Below the pieces are notes generated by a model that was not told where the DNA came from, searched no databases, and saw nothing but the letters and a program-made list of their open reading frames with translations. From an uncultured Mycoplasmatota bacterium (lineage in GTDB: Bacteria > Bacillota_I > Bacilli_A > RF39 > UBA660), in the NCBI GenBank assembly GCA_900547775.1, contig URHW01000004.1, forward strand, positions 5,331 through 69,330: DNA of 64,000 nucleotides, in the 5' to 3' direction. Numbering within the stretch: the first letter of the stretch is position 1; each line of letters begins with the position of its first letter. The translations under genes and the position numbers were made by a program. Below are positions 42,992-51,580 of the stretch, piece after piece.

Positions 42992-44637
42992 CTTTCCTTT
43001 ATTTGAAACTTACCAAACGTAAGTTTTTTTATGATCTTATTTATTTCTTTAGTTCCAAATATATGTTGTGGTATCTTCATCCAAATACTAAGTCCAATAT
43101 AAATAAATGCTCCAATAACTGCATCAACAACAATTAACTTAACACTACTAGTACGACTATAAACATTAAATGGTAAGAAATTATTAAGTACAAGAAGTAC
43201 TGCTGTCATAACTAGTGCAGGGACAAGAGTCTTAAACACTGTAATAAAAGTATCTTTATAATTAATCTTATGAACTCCATTAAACGCTTTAAGCCCAACA
43301 TAAATAGATACAGAATAACCTATAAATGATGCAAGAACTGCTCCATAATAAGCGCCTATTCCAAAATGATTACAAATAATCATAAGTGGCATATCTAAAG
43401 CAGCATTAAACAAACATCCAAATATATTCGTTAAATAAACTGCCTTAAACTTATTACAACTTTGAAGTGCCGTAGACACTACCAAACTAATATTACCAAC
43501 AAGAGCATTAAATACCATTATCTTAAGTATATCTCCACCATAATGATTTATATTATAAAACACTGTCCATACAGGAGTAGCAAGTATAGATAACCCAATC
43601 GTCATTGGTAAACTTACATAAATAATTATCTGCAAACTCTTATTTAACTTTTCATTTAAATCTTTCCAATTACTCGTCGCATGTGCAGACACTATTGATG
43701 GAATAAGTGTAACTGTCATTCCCATTGCTATTGAGTTAACAATCATACATATCTTACTGCCCCATGTACTAATAACACTTGTAATAAACTCTACATCATG
43801 TGCTGAATATCCTAAATGATCAAGTACACGCAAAATAATAACCATATCCGTAAAACTATAAACACTACTAATCAAATTAAGTACAATAGCGGGAACAGCA
43901 TATATTGCTATTTTCTTAATAATCTCTTTATTGCTAATATCATCTTTTTCAAGTTTCTTATCTAAATCAAGAACCTTTTTATTCTTATTAATCTGTCTCT
44001 TTAAATAATAATAAGCAACTAATCCACCAAAGAAAGCCCCACTTACCGCAATTCCAATCGTAAGCGTTAAACTTCCATTTAATACCTTATAACACAAATA
44101 AGAACCAGCCAAAATAACAAATATTCTAACAACTTGCTCTATTAAATTAGCAGTTGATGAAGGCCCTACATACTCATGACCTTGTAAATATCCTTTAGCT
44201 ACGCTTAAATGAGGTACAATCAAAACAGCAAATGAAACACATCTAATAACAAACGCAACATCTGTAATGGTATTACCACCTTGTAAATCACCTAAAATAA
44301 GTGAACCAAGTTCCTCTGCAAACACAAATAAAAGTATAAACGTTGCAAAAGAAAAATAACTAATAAACTTCCTACTTAACTTATAAGCCCTCGTCTTCGC
44401 TTCTATCTTCCCCGTCGCATTATACTCACTAATAAGTTTACTCATCGCACTAGGAATGCCTGCAGAACTAATAGATAAAAATATCAAATAGATATTATAA
44501 CCATAACTATATAATGCTCCACCTTTTGATCCAACAATAATATAAAAAGGCACAACATAAAGCATCCCTAATATCTTTACCAAAATTACGGATGCTGTCG
44601 CAATAAAAGTCCCAGTTACAAAACTATTTTTCTTCAT
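42988..44637 (-). CDS. Polysaccharide/lipid II flippase (MurJ-like, YtgP/SpoVB family)
   Basis: 549 aa with about 14 helices. Start ILVKILGMLYVVPFYIIVGSKGGALYSYGYNIY and SSAGIPSAMSKLISEYNATG are SpoVB/YtgP motifs of the MOP exporter superfamily. Moves lipid II or a related carrier across the membrane. Starts 2 bp after the cse60-like gene; 3' end overlaps the small coiled-coil gene by 4 bp on the other strand. Confidence 0.88.
   Translation of the reverse strand: MKKNSFVTGTFIATASVILVKILGMLYVVPFYIIVGSKGGALYSYGYNIYLIFLSISSAGIPSAMSKLISEYNATGKIEAKTRAYKLSRKFISYFSFATFILLFVFAEELGSLILGDLQGGNTITDVAFVIRCVSFAVLIVPHLSVAKGYLQGHEYVGPSSTANLIEQVVRIFVILAGSYLCYKVLNGSLTLTIGIAVSGAFFGGLVAYYYLKRQINKNKKVLDLDKKLEKDDISNKEIIKKIAIYAVPAIVLNLISSVYSFTDMVIILRVLDHLGYSAHDVEFITSVISTWGSKICMIVNSIAMGMTVTLIPSIVSAHATSNWKDLNEKLNKSLQIIIYVSLPMTIGLSILATPVWTVFYNINHYGGDILKIMVFNALVGNISLVVSTALQSCNKFKAVYLTNIFGCLFNAALDMPLMIICNHFGIGAYYGAVLASFIGYSVSIYVGLKAFNGVHKINYKDTFITVFKTLVPALVMTAVLLVLNNFLPFNVYSRTSSVKLIVVDAVIGAFIYIGLSIWMKIPQHIFGTKEINKIIKKLTFGKFQIKES
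43006..43030 (+). terminator. Terminator of the small coiled-coil gene
   Basis: AACTTAC / GTAAGTT hairpin followed by T7. It lies inside the C-terminal codons of the opposing flippase gene. Confidence 0.72.
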
Positions 44638-44639
44638 TA

Positions 44640-44819
44640 CTATTCACTCAAATTTCTATAAATAATCATCGCAGTAAAACAATAAATCTGCTCTTCTCCA
44701 AACGTTGCTACTCCCACACTATACTTAATATCAATAAGTTCTATATTCGTCATAAGAAAAGCATTAACTGCTTGTTCTAAATCTTTTTCATGCGATTCAT
44801 CAAAAACTTTAACCAACAT
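44640..44819 (-). CDS. cse60: Cse60-like sporulation-associated protein
   Basis: 59 aa from MLVKVFDESHEKDLEQAV, 5 nt or so after GGAGGAT; the start four codons upstream is inside that site. VKVFDE-HEKDLE-AVN and EQIYCFTAMIIY match Cse60, a small protein made under sigma-E in Bacillus. Function unknown. Two bp before the flippase gene. Confidence 0.8.
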   Translation of the reverse strand: MLVKVFDESHEKDLEQAVNAFLMTNIELIDIKYSVGVATFGEEQIYCFTAMIIYRNLSE

Positions 44820-44933
44820 TTCATCCTCCAATTACCATGGTATCAAAATGAAATGTCAATAAATGTCAGTTTTCGCCTAAATCCACATAACAATTATACC
44901 TTATATTTACATTACTTGCACAATACTTTACAT

Positions 44934-45566
44934 TTATTTGATAATATTCTTCACATATTCTAAAACTTCATCACTAATTGAATTTATATCTTTAAGCTTA
45001 TCATCATTAACACAACTAACAACTCCAAAATCATATCTTCTGCTAAGTAAATGATAAGTCATCTCAATATTATGATACTTAGGATCTGCTACTTCACCAA
45101 CTAAAGGTCTATACTGATAAGGTAAAAATAAGAAAATAACTTTATCTGGTCTTGGCAAATCTAGCAAATTAAATTCAAGTTGTTCCATCCAAAATATCAT
45201 ATTAACCCTATCTTTAACATCTTCAAACTTACTAGCCTGATAAGCCATATTAGATTCAACATATCTATCAAGTACAACATGCGCACCTTTATCTAATAAC
45301 TCATTAATCTTTCCTATATTATTAACTCTATCAGCAGCATAATATAAAGATAATGCTTTAGGATCAACCTCTTCATCAAAATAACTATTCCCATCCTTAT
45401 TTAAAATATGCTCATAAATTATCTTACCAGTTGGCGTATCATACATCGGAAAACGCATCTTTACAGCTTTTTCACCCATCTCATTTAATCTTCTAACAAG
45501 TAAATCAGCCTGTGTCTCTTTTCCAGAACCTTCAGTTCCCTCAATAACAAGTAACTTACCTCTCAT
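44934..45566 (-). CDS. tmk: Thymidylate kinase-like protein
   Basis: 210 aa. P-loop GTEGSGKETQ at residues 10-19, DR motif in VVLDRYVESNMAYQASKF, and RFPMYDTPTG. Phosphorylates dTMP to dTDP. Overlaps tdk by 11 bp, so thymidine salvage and dTMP activation are made together. A slightly divergent Tmk; lacks the compact LID of the usual form. Confidence 0.85.
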   Translation of the reverse strand: MRGKLLVIEGTEGSGKETQADLLVRRLNEMGEKAVKMRFPMYDTPTGKIIYEHILNKDGNSYFDEEVDPKALSLYYAADRVNNIGKINELLDKGAHVVLDRYVESNMAYQASKFEDVKDRVNMIFWMEQLEFNLLDLPRPDKVIFLFLPYQYRPLVGEVADPKYHNIEMTYHLLSRRYDFGVVSCVNDDKLKDINSISDEVLEYVKNIIK

Positions 45567-46089
45567 TTTTCTTCCTTCTTAAACACCTAGCGCAAAGTGC
45601 AATATAATTATCATTACCTACCAAAATATCCCCCTTCTTCTTCCCGTCATAATAAGTATAAATAGCATCTCTATTACACTCATTACAAGAAGCATGAAGT
45701 ATCTCTATCTCATCAGCAATTGAAAGTAACTGTGGCATAATTCCAAAAGGTGCTTGCTCACTAGTCATATTAAGTCCAGCAATATAAATATCTAAATCTT
45801 CCATAACAGATAACTCCAACAAAATTTTTATATCACCCTTTAAAAAGTTAGCTTCATCAATAAAAATTGTATTAATCTTATCCGTTATATAACTAGGTAT
45901 ATCCTTAATATCGTCAACCAATATAGCATTAATCTCTTTACCTTTACGAGTCTTAACAACCCCATAATCCCTTGTATCCATCTTAGGTTTAAATAAAAGA
46001 ATTCTACTCTTATGGTATCTCTTGTCATACTCATTAAGTAAAGCATCACTCTTTCCACTAAACATAGGACCTGTAAATACCTTTATCAT
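45556..46089 (-). CDS. tdk: Thymidine kinase
   Basis: 177 aa. P-loop TGPMFSGKSDALL at residues 6-18, IFIDEANFL Walker B, and two zinc Cys pairs (CNEC; CARCL) around the lasso domain. Converts thymidine to dTMP. First gene with tmk; promoter TTTACT-17-TATAAT. Confidence 0.94.
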   Translation of the reverse strand: MIKVFTGPMFSGKSDALLNEYDKRYHKSRILLFKPKMDTRDYGVVKTRKGKEINAILVDDIKDIPSYITDKINTIFIDEANFLKGDIKILLELSVMEDLDIYIAGLNMTSEQAPFGIMPQLLSIADEIEILHASCNECNRDAIYTYYDGKKKGDILVGNDNYIALCARCLRRKKNER

Positions 46090-46104
46090 GTTACCACCAC
46101 CATA

Positions 46105-46133
46105 ATTATATAATTTTTAAAACCTTTAGTAAA
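46105..46133 (-). promoter_or_regulatory. Promoter of tdk-tmk
   Basis: -35 TTTACT (46128-46133), 17-bp spacer, -10 TATAAT (46105-46110). Confidence 0.68.
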
Positions 46134-46147
46134 TACATCAATAACCA

Positions 46148-46190
46148 GTGTGAAACTTTTTTATTAATTTTGGTCAAAAAAGTTTCACAC
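46148..46190. repeat. Perfect 15-bp inverted repeat upstream of tdk
   Basis: GTGTGAAACTTTTTT and AAAAAAGTTTCACAC, 13-bp loop. It begins 14 bp upstream of the tdk -35 box and is not followed by a clean T tail outside the stem, so it looks more like an operator or cruciform than a standard terminator. Confidence 0.65.
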
Positions 46191-46206
46191 CAACTTTTAT
46201 TTAATT

Positions 46207-46230
46207 AAAAAAACTTCCATAAAGGAAGTT
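46207..46230 (-). terminator. Terminator of the DUF5684 gene
   Basis: AACTTCC / GGAAGTT hairpin followed by T7 on the minus strand, overlapping the stop codon. Confidence 0.78.
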
Positions 46231-47182
46231 AATCTAACAAATGTCCACACTTTACACAGGCTTTCATAGAAGCACCATTAGTATACCCACAATTAGGACA
46301 AACCTTACTATTACTACTACTCATTATCTCCTCAGCAATATCATCACTACTTACTCTAGGAAGTTCAACTTCACCACTAGGCATCTCTGGATTACTAATC
46401 TTTTCAATAGATATCGTATTTTCAAACTGAGGACTATTAAATATCTCTTCAGGTTTCTTCTCATCTACTGCTTGTGTTTTTAAAGCAGGCATATCAAATA
46501 TATTATCAGCATAACTAGGTTCATTAACTGGAGCAGGACTACTACTTACCTCTTCTGAACCAAATATATTATCAGCATTATCACTAACTGGAATATCTAG
46601 CACTTCAGGAGTACTATCCATAACCTCAACCTTAACAGGCTCTGCAGTAATTTGCTCCTCTAACCCAGGTTTTTCATCTAAATCAAAGCCTTTAATTTCT
46701 TCAGGCTCACTAGGAATATTACTTATTGGATCCGGAGTCATTAAATCCAGTTCTCCACTTTCATTAGGATCACTAGCCATCAAATCAAACTGAACATCAC
46801 CATCAGTTTCACTTACAACACTCGCTTTACCAAATCCTAAAATCATATAGAATATCGGTGGTAAAAACACCAATCCCAATCCAAATCCAGCACCCTTACC
46901 AAACTTACCAGCAAGCCTATAATTAGCAACAATAAGTGCAATTCCATTAGCTACCGGAAGTATAGAAAGCCATCCAGGCAAACCAACAGCCTTCAAAAGT
47001 ATCCACTGACCATATATAGGAACAATAGCTCCCCATCCAGGTAACCCTAACTTCTTATATACCTTAATCGTAGCAACTAAACTAATAATAGCAAGTAATA
47101 AACAAACAAAAAACATTACAAACATTACCCCAGAAAACACTAAAGTAACATTATTACTACCATAAACTGCATAATCACTCAT
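46229..47182 (-). CDS. DUF5684 membrane protein with C-terminal zinc ribbon
   Basis: 317 aa. Three to four helices in the first 120 residues with KLGLPGWGAIVPIYGQWILLKAVGLPGWLSILPVANG, the DUF5684 pattern. A long acidic disordered linker follows, and the end is a zinc ribbon (KVCPNCGYTNGASMKACVKCGHLL). The role is unknown; often tied to signal peptidases or secretion genes. Confidence 0.82.
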   Translation of the reverse strand: MSDYAVYGSNNVTLVFSGVMFVMFFVCLLLAIISLVATIKVYKKLGLPGWGAIVPIYGQWILLKAVGLPGWLSILPVANGIALIVANYRLAGKFGKGAGFGLGLVFLPPIFYMILGFGKASVVSETDGDVQFDLMASDPNESGELDLMTPDPISNIPSEPEEIKGFDLDEKPGLEEQITAEPVKVEVMDSTPEVLDIPVSDNADNIFGSEEVSSSPAPVNEPSYADNIFDMPALKTQAVDEKKPEEIFNSPQFENTISIEKISNPEMPSGEVELPRVSSDDIAEEIMSSSNSKVCPNCGYTNGASMKACVKCGHLLD

Positions 47183-47230
47183 ACATCCAACCTCTTTCTT
47201 ATCATTAATACCATTTTACTACACAAATAT

Positions 47231-48520
47231 CTAATTTACAACATAAGGTTTTTCCCTCGTACCATTTCCGGTTACGTTGGTCGTCGATTTAAGAGAAATC
47301 GAAGGACGAAGCCCGTAGGCGTTGCTCACGTTGAAGCCGACACCTTGTCCGCCAATGCCCCAAACGCTAGCGTTGCCGCCACGGAAGCCGTCAGGAGACA
47401 AAGACCACCAATAAGTGGCTGTAGCATTTTCTTGTAAATATGTTGTAGATACATTTTTATTATAAGCATATCCTGCAAACGCTAGTTCATCTGCTGTTAT
47501 TAATCCTACTTTTGATGTTATTTTACTTAGTTCTCCATTACATTTTAAACTAGGGCCCGTGCCTCCAGCACTACCACTAGTACCTACTAATCTCTTGGTA
47601 GCGCCATAATATGTTTTATTTGTACCATATCCTAATCCAGTTGCATTTCCACCATATGACCATGGATTATAACTTGTATCTGTTACATTTGTTTTATCAT
47701 TACACCATATACTATTATCTATTACACTTTCATATGCTGTTAGATTATTATTATACCATGTTTCTAAATTAGTTAGTATTGTACTCTTATTAGTGTTTGC
47801 ATGTGTAGCTTCATATGTACTAGAGCCTGGTGTTCCATACTTAAATCCTACATAAGCATTATCATAATAGTTTGTATTAAATGCACTTTTATATGTTTCA
47901 CCAGAGTATCTTGCAAATGCTGCACTTGCACTATTATTTGCAGCATCACAAGGATTAGCTGCTCCAGTTGGATTATCATTATGTAAGATAAGTTTTACTG
48001 AACCATCTCCACCAATTCTAACTATTCTCCAGCACTTATTAGCAAATTCTACATAGTTATTTGTTACTGCACCTCTAAAGTAATAAGATGTTCCATAATC
48101 ATCTTCTGCAGATGCAAGTAATGCTTCATCAGCAGTAGATACTGCTGCTCCTGGTGTGGTTATTGGAGTCTTTACTTCATTATTTGCAAGTATTTTATCT
48201 TTAAATTTCAGATTAAATGAAACATTGCACCTCACATTACCAGCACTTATATCATTAAAAGACACTACCCATTTTGTGCCATTCCATGTAGCCTTTGCTC
48301 CTGCGTCTTGTTTTATTCCATTTCTAGTACACTCTACAGTTGCCATATACTTATTTGTAGTTGGAAATGTAGTACTAGCTTTTCCATCAATAACAGCTGC
48401 TATGATAGGTCCATTATTATCTTCTAGTAAATCTTTTTTATCACTTTTACCATATATAAACATTCCAGAAATAATTATCGTGCATACAATAATTAAACTA
48501 ATTATTTTCTTCATATTCAT
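47231..48520 (-). CDS. Exported surface protein with lectin-like module and hypervariable patch (paralogue 4)
   Basis: 429 aa. N-terminus MNMKKIISLIIVCTIIISGMF is a signal/anchor. The next 110 residues (VECTRNGIKQDAGAKATWNGTKWVVSF) are unlike the TasA-like domain of paralogues 1-3. From AILANNEVK-like DKILANNEVKTPITTPGAAVS on it follows paralogue 2 closely, with a 55-nt exact match. The patch 47303-47392 is 63% GC. A domain swap joins a new anchor to the shared C-terminal module. Own promoter; stands between DUF5684 and leuS. Confidence 0.75.
   Translation of the reverse strand: MNMKKIISLIIVCTIIISGMFIYGKSDKKDLLEDNNGPIIAAVIDGKASTTFPTTNKYMATVECTRNGIKQDAGAKATWNGTKWVVSFNDISAGNVRCNVSFNLKFKDKILANNEVKTPITTPGAAVSTADEALLASAEDDYGTSYYFRGAVTNNYVEFANKCWRIVRIGGDGSVKLILHNDNPTGAANPCDAANNSASAAFARYSGETYKSAFNTNYYDNAYVGFKYGTPGSSTYEATHANTNKSTILTNLETWYNNNLTAYESVIDNSIWCNDKTNVTDTSYNPWSYGGNATGLGYGTNKTYYGATKRLVGTSGSAGGTGPSLKCNGELSKITSKVGLITADELAFAGYAYNKNVSTTYLQENATATYWWSLSPDGFRGGNASVWGIGGQGVGFNVSNAYGLRPSISLKSTTNVTGNGTREKPYVVN
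47303..47392 (-). other. Candidate DGR variable region, paralogue 4
   Basis: 90 bp, 57 G+C (63%). 25 of 30 codons end in C or T. In the first 14 codons it differs from paralogue 2 at ten positions, nine of them at codon position 1 or 2, each by one base. Confidence 0.6.
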
Positions 48521-48537
48521 ACCTTCCTTATGATAAC

Positions 48538-48566
48538 ATTATATAATAATAATTTTATTTAGTCCA
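48538..48566 (-). promoter_or_regulatory. Promoter of paralogue 4
   Basis: -35 TGGACT (48561-48566), 17-bp spacer, -10 TATAAT (48538-48543). Confidence 0.55.
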
Positions 48567-48569
48567 TAG

Positions 48570-48598
48570 AAAAACTTGGAAATATTTCATCCAAGTTT
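48570..48598 (-). terminator. Terminator of leuS
   Basis: AACTTGG / CCAAGTT hairpin with TTTTTC on the minus strand, over the leuS stop. Confidence 0.72.
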
Positions 48599-50997
48599 TA
48601 TTTAACTACAACACTAACAATTCTCTTTGGTACTACAATAACTTTAACTATATTAAGGCCATCGGTATACTTTTTTACGTTTTCATTATTAAGTGCTTTC
48701 GCCTTTATTTCTTCTTCAGTATCTTCTTCACTAATTAGTACGCTTCCTCTAAGTTTTCCATTAACTTGTACGCCTATCTCAAACTCAGAATCAGTTGTTT
48801 TACTTTCGTCATATTCTGGCCAAGAACTTACTGCAAATTCTTTGCCTAACTTACATTCCTCATTTAACTCTTCAGTAATATGAGGTGCAATTGGATTAAG
48901 AAGTGCTAGTAATGTTCTATAATCCTTATGCGTAATAGACTCTTCTTTTTCCATAGCATTAAGTAAAATCATTAAAGCACTTACTGCTGTATTATATTTC
49001 ATACTAAGTAAATCATTAGTAACCTTCTTAATTGTCTTATGCATTAAACTTTCTAAATTTTTAGAATACTCATCACCACAGGTAAGTTTACCCTTAATTC
49101 TATCTACTCTTTCTAAGAATTTCTTGCATCCCTTTAAACCATTTTCACTCCAAGCAGCATCTTTAGGATAATCACCGATAAACATTTCATAAGTTCTAAG
49201 AGCATCAGCACCATAATTAGCAACCATATCATCTGGATTTACTACATTACCTTTACTCTTACTCATCTTTTCATTGTTTTCACCTAAAATCATACCATGA
49301 GCAACTCTCTTTTTAAATGGTTCTCTAACGCTAACTAAGCCTTGATCATACAAAAATTGATTCCAGAATCTTGCATAAAGCAAATGTCTCGTAGCATGTT
49401 CCATACCACCATTATAATAATCAACTTGTCCCCAGTAATCCATTGCATCACGACTAGCAAACTCTTTATCATTATTTGGATCCATATATCTAATCCAGTA
49501 CCAAGATGATCCAGCCCAGTTAGGCATTGTATCAGTTTCTCTCTTCGCCATCTTTCCGCAGTGTGGACAAGGAACATTTACCCATTCATCTAATGTACTT
49601 AGTGGGCTTTCTCCATTATCAGTTGGTTCATAACTCTTAACATCAGGTAGTACTAAAGGTAGTTCTTCCTCTGGAACAGGAACCCATCCACAATCCTCAC
49701 AATAAATCATTGGAATTGGTTCACCCCAGAATCTTTGTCTAGAGAAAATCCAGTCTTGTAATCTATAATTAGTAGTTTTCTTACCAATATGATTATCTTC
49801 TAAATACTTAAGGCATGTATTAATTGCATCTTCCTTACCAAGTCCATTTAAAACACCTGAATTAATATGAACACCATCACCAGTATAAGCCTCCTTAGAA
49901 ATATCTCCGCCTTCAATAACTGGAATAATCTTAATGCCAAACTTTTTTGCAAAAGCATAATCTCTAGTATCATGAGCAGGAACTGCCATAATAGCACCAG
50001 TACCATATCCCGCTAAAACATAATCAGAAACATATATTGGAATAACTTCCCCACTAACCGGATTAACCGCTTCAAGCCCATTTAATTTAATACCAGTCTT
50101 CTCCTTACTCTCATCAGTTCTTTCAATCTCACTCTTTGCTTTAGCAGCATCTTGATAAGCCTTTAACTCATCTATATTCTTAATTCTATCTTGATACTTT
50201 TCTAAAAATGGATGTTCAGGGCTCATTACCATAAATGTTACACCATACAAAGTATCACATCTTGTTGTAAATACCTTAAGCATATCTTCAGTATCCTTAA
50301 GTTTAAAATCAACTTCAGCACCAACACTCTTACCAATCCAGTTAATCTGTGCTGTCTTAATCTTCTCCATAAAGTCAGTATCTTTAAGTCCCTCAATCAA
50401 ACTATCTGCATAAGCAGTCATCTTTAGCATCCACTGATTCTTAAGTTTCTTTTCAACCTTAGAACCACATCTTTCACATACTCCCCCAGCAGCATCCTCA
50501 TTAGATAATCCCATCTTACAATTAGGACACCAATTAATATCCTTCTCAGCCTTATATGCTAAACCAGCCTTATAAAACTGTAAAAACTGCCACTGCGTCC
50601 ACTTATAATACTCTGGACTACTTGTATTAATCTCTCTACTCCAATCAAATGATATACCAAGTGCTTTAATTTGATGTTTAAAATTATCTATACACTCACT
50701 AACCATCTTACTTGGATATACGTGATTTTTTATTGCATACTGCTCTGCTGGAGCCCCAAATGCATCCCAACCAATTGGATATAAAACATTATACCCCTGT
50801 GCCCTTTTAAGTCTTGCCATTGCATCAAGTGCTGTATAACTTCTAACATGTCCTACATGAAGCCCAGCTCCTGATGGATATGGAAACTCAACCAAAATAT
50901 AATACTTTTTCTTATCACTATTATTCTTAGCAGTAAATACCCCTTCTTCTTCCCATCTCTTTTGCCATTTCCTTTCAATAACTCTTGTATTAATCAT
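48598..50997 (-). CDS. leuS: Leucyl-tRNA synthetase
   Basis: 799 aa. HIGH-type motif PYPSGAGLHVGHVRSY near 38-53, zinc-type WCPNCKMGLSNEDAAGGVCERCG near 155-178, CP1 editing domain (GTGAIMAVPAHDTRDYAFA), KMSKS in NEKMSKSKGNVV, and an anticodon-binding C-terminus. Charges tRNA-Leu. Overlaps the small membrane protein gene by 4 bp; both sit behind a Leu T-box. Confidence 0.97.
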   Translation of the reverse strand: MINTRVIERKWQKRWEEEGVFTAKNNSDKKKYYILVEFPYPSGAGLHVGHVRSYTALDAMARLKRAQGYNVLYPIGWDAFGAPAEQYAIKNHVYPSKMVSECIDNFKHQIKALGISFDWSREINTSSPEYYKWTQWQFLQFYKAGLAYKAEKDINWCPNCKMGLSNEDAAGGVCERCGSKVEKKLKNQWMLKMTAYADSLIEGLKDTDFMEKIKTAQINWIGKSVGAEVDFKLKDTEDMLKVFTTRCDTLYGVTFMVMSPEHPFLEKYQDRIKNIDELKAYQDAAKAKSEIERTDESKEKTGIKLNGLEAVNPVSGEVIPIYVSDYVLAGYGTGAIMAVPAHDTRDYAFAKKFGIKIIPVIEGGDISKEAYTGDGVHINSGVLNGLGKEDAINTCLKYLEDNHIGKKTTNYRLQDWIFSRQRFWGEPIPMIYCEDCGWVPVPEEELPLVLPDVKSYEPTDNGESPLSTLDEWVNVPCPHCGKMAKRETDTMPNWAGSSWYWIRYMDPNNDKEFASRDAMDYWGQVDYYNGGMEHATRHLLYARFWNQFLYDQGLVSVREPFKKRVAHGMILGENNEKMSKSKGNVVNPDDMVANYGADALRTYEMFIGDYPKDAAWSENGLKGCKKFLERVDRIKGKLTCGDEYSKNLESLMHKTIKKVTNDLLSMKYNTAVSALMILLNAMEKEESITHKDYRTLLALLNPIAPHITEELNEECKLGKEFAVSSWPEYDESKTTDSEFEIGVQVNGKLRGSVLISEEDTEEEIKAKALNNENVKKYTDGLNIVKVIVVPKRIVSVVVK

Positions 50998-51350
50998 TTT
51001 TTATCACCTTTCTTCTCTTTTTTAATTAAAATTTTACCAAGTGCTCCATACACTAAAAATATCATTATAAATAAAAGTCCAAATCCCGTCAGTACCTGCC
51101 ATACATAGCCTACCTTTAAACTAGTACATACTGTTCCACTTACACTTATTATAAACGCATTAAGAAGTGCAAATACAATCCATAACCGTTTAAAATTCAT
51201 ATTCTTAATTTTAACCCCATACTTATAACATAAAAACTTAACCTCTTTAGTTTCCTTAATTGTTCCCTTCTTATACTTAATTAAATAAATTATAAAATAA
51301 GTTACAAACACAAATACAAAACTAACTATAAATACAATTAAACTCTCCAT
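50994..51350 (-). CDS. Small membrane protein co-transcribed with leuS
   Basis: 118 aa with three helices and a basic loop (IKYKKGTIKETKEVKFLCYKYGVKIKNMNFKR). The length and pattern are not recognised. It follows GGAGGCGT, is the first gene after the Leu T-box and overlaps leuS. A leucine-related membrane role is possible but unproven. Confidence 0.7.
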   Translation of the reverse strand: MESLIVFIVSFVFVFVTYFIIYLIKYKKGTIKETKEVKFLCYKYGVKIKNMNFKRLWIVFALLNAFIISVSGTVCTSLKVGYVWQVLTGFGLLFIMIFLVYGALGKILIKKEKKGDKK

Positions 51351-51360
51351 ACGCCTCCAT

Positions 51361-51545
51361 TAAAAAACGGCCCTACATCCAAAGGACGAAAGACCGTGGT
51401 ACCACCTTAATTATTACTCTAAGTTTTAAAGATCTTCACCTAACACATCCAAAAGCAAGTTCATAAATCTTTATTGTTAACTCTCACCACCCGTTAACTC
51501 TCTTTAAAATAAACAATTTACTAATACTCTTTCTTCATCTGCTTA
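51361..51545 (-). promoter_or_regulatory. T-box riboswitch (probably tRNA-Leu)
   Basis: T-box core AAGGTGGTACCACGG on the minus strand (51393-51407), a terminator ending GGGCCGTTTTTT, and a long stem I with GAACTTG where CUU can be the Leu specifier. It controls the small membrane protein gene and leuS. Confidence 0.88.
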
Positions 51546-51551
51546 AAATGT

Positions 51552-51580
51552 ATTATATTAAATTTCTGCAATATATTCAA
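51552..51580 (-). promoter_or_regulatory. Promoter of the Leu T-box operon
   Basis: -35 TTGAAT (51575-51580), 17-bp spacer, -10 TATAAT (51552-51557). The -35 lies in the last codons of the GH31 gene. Confidence 0.7.
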
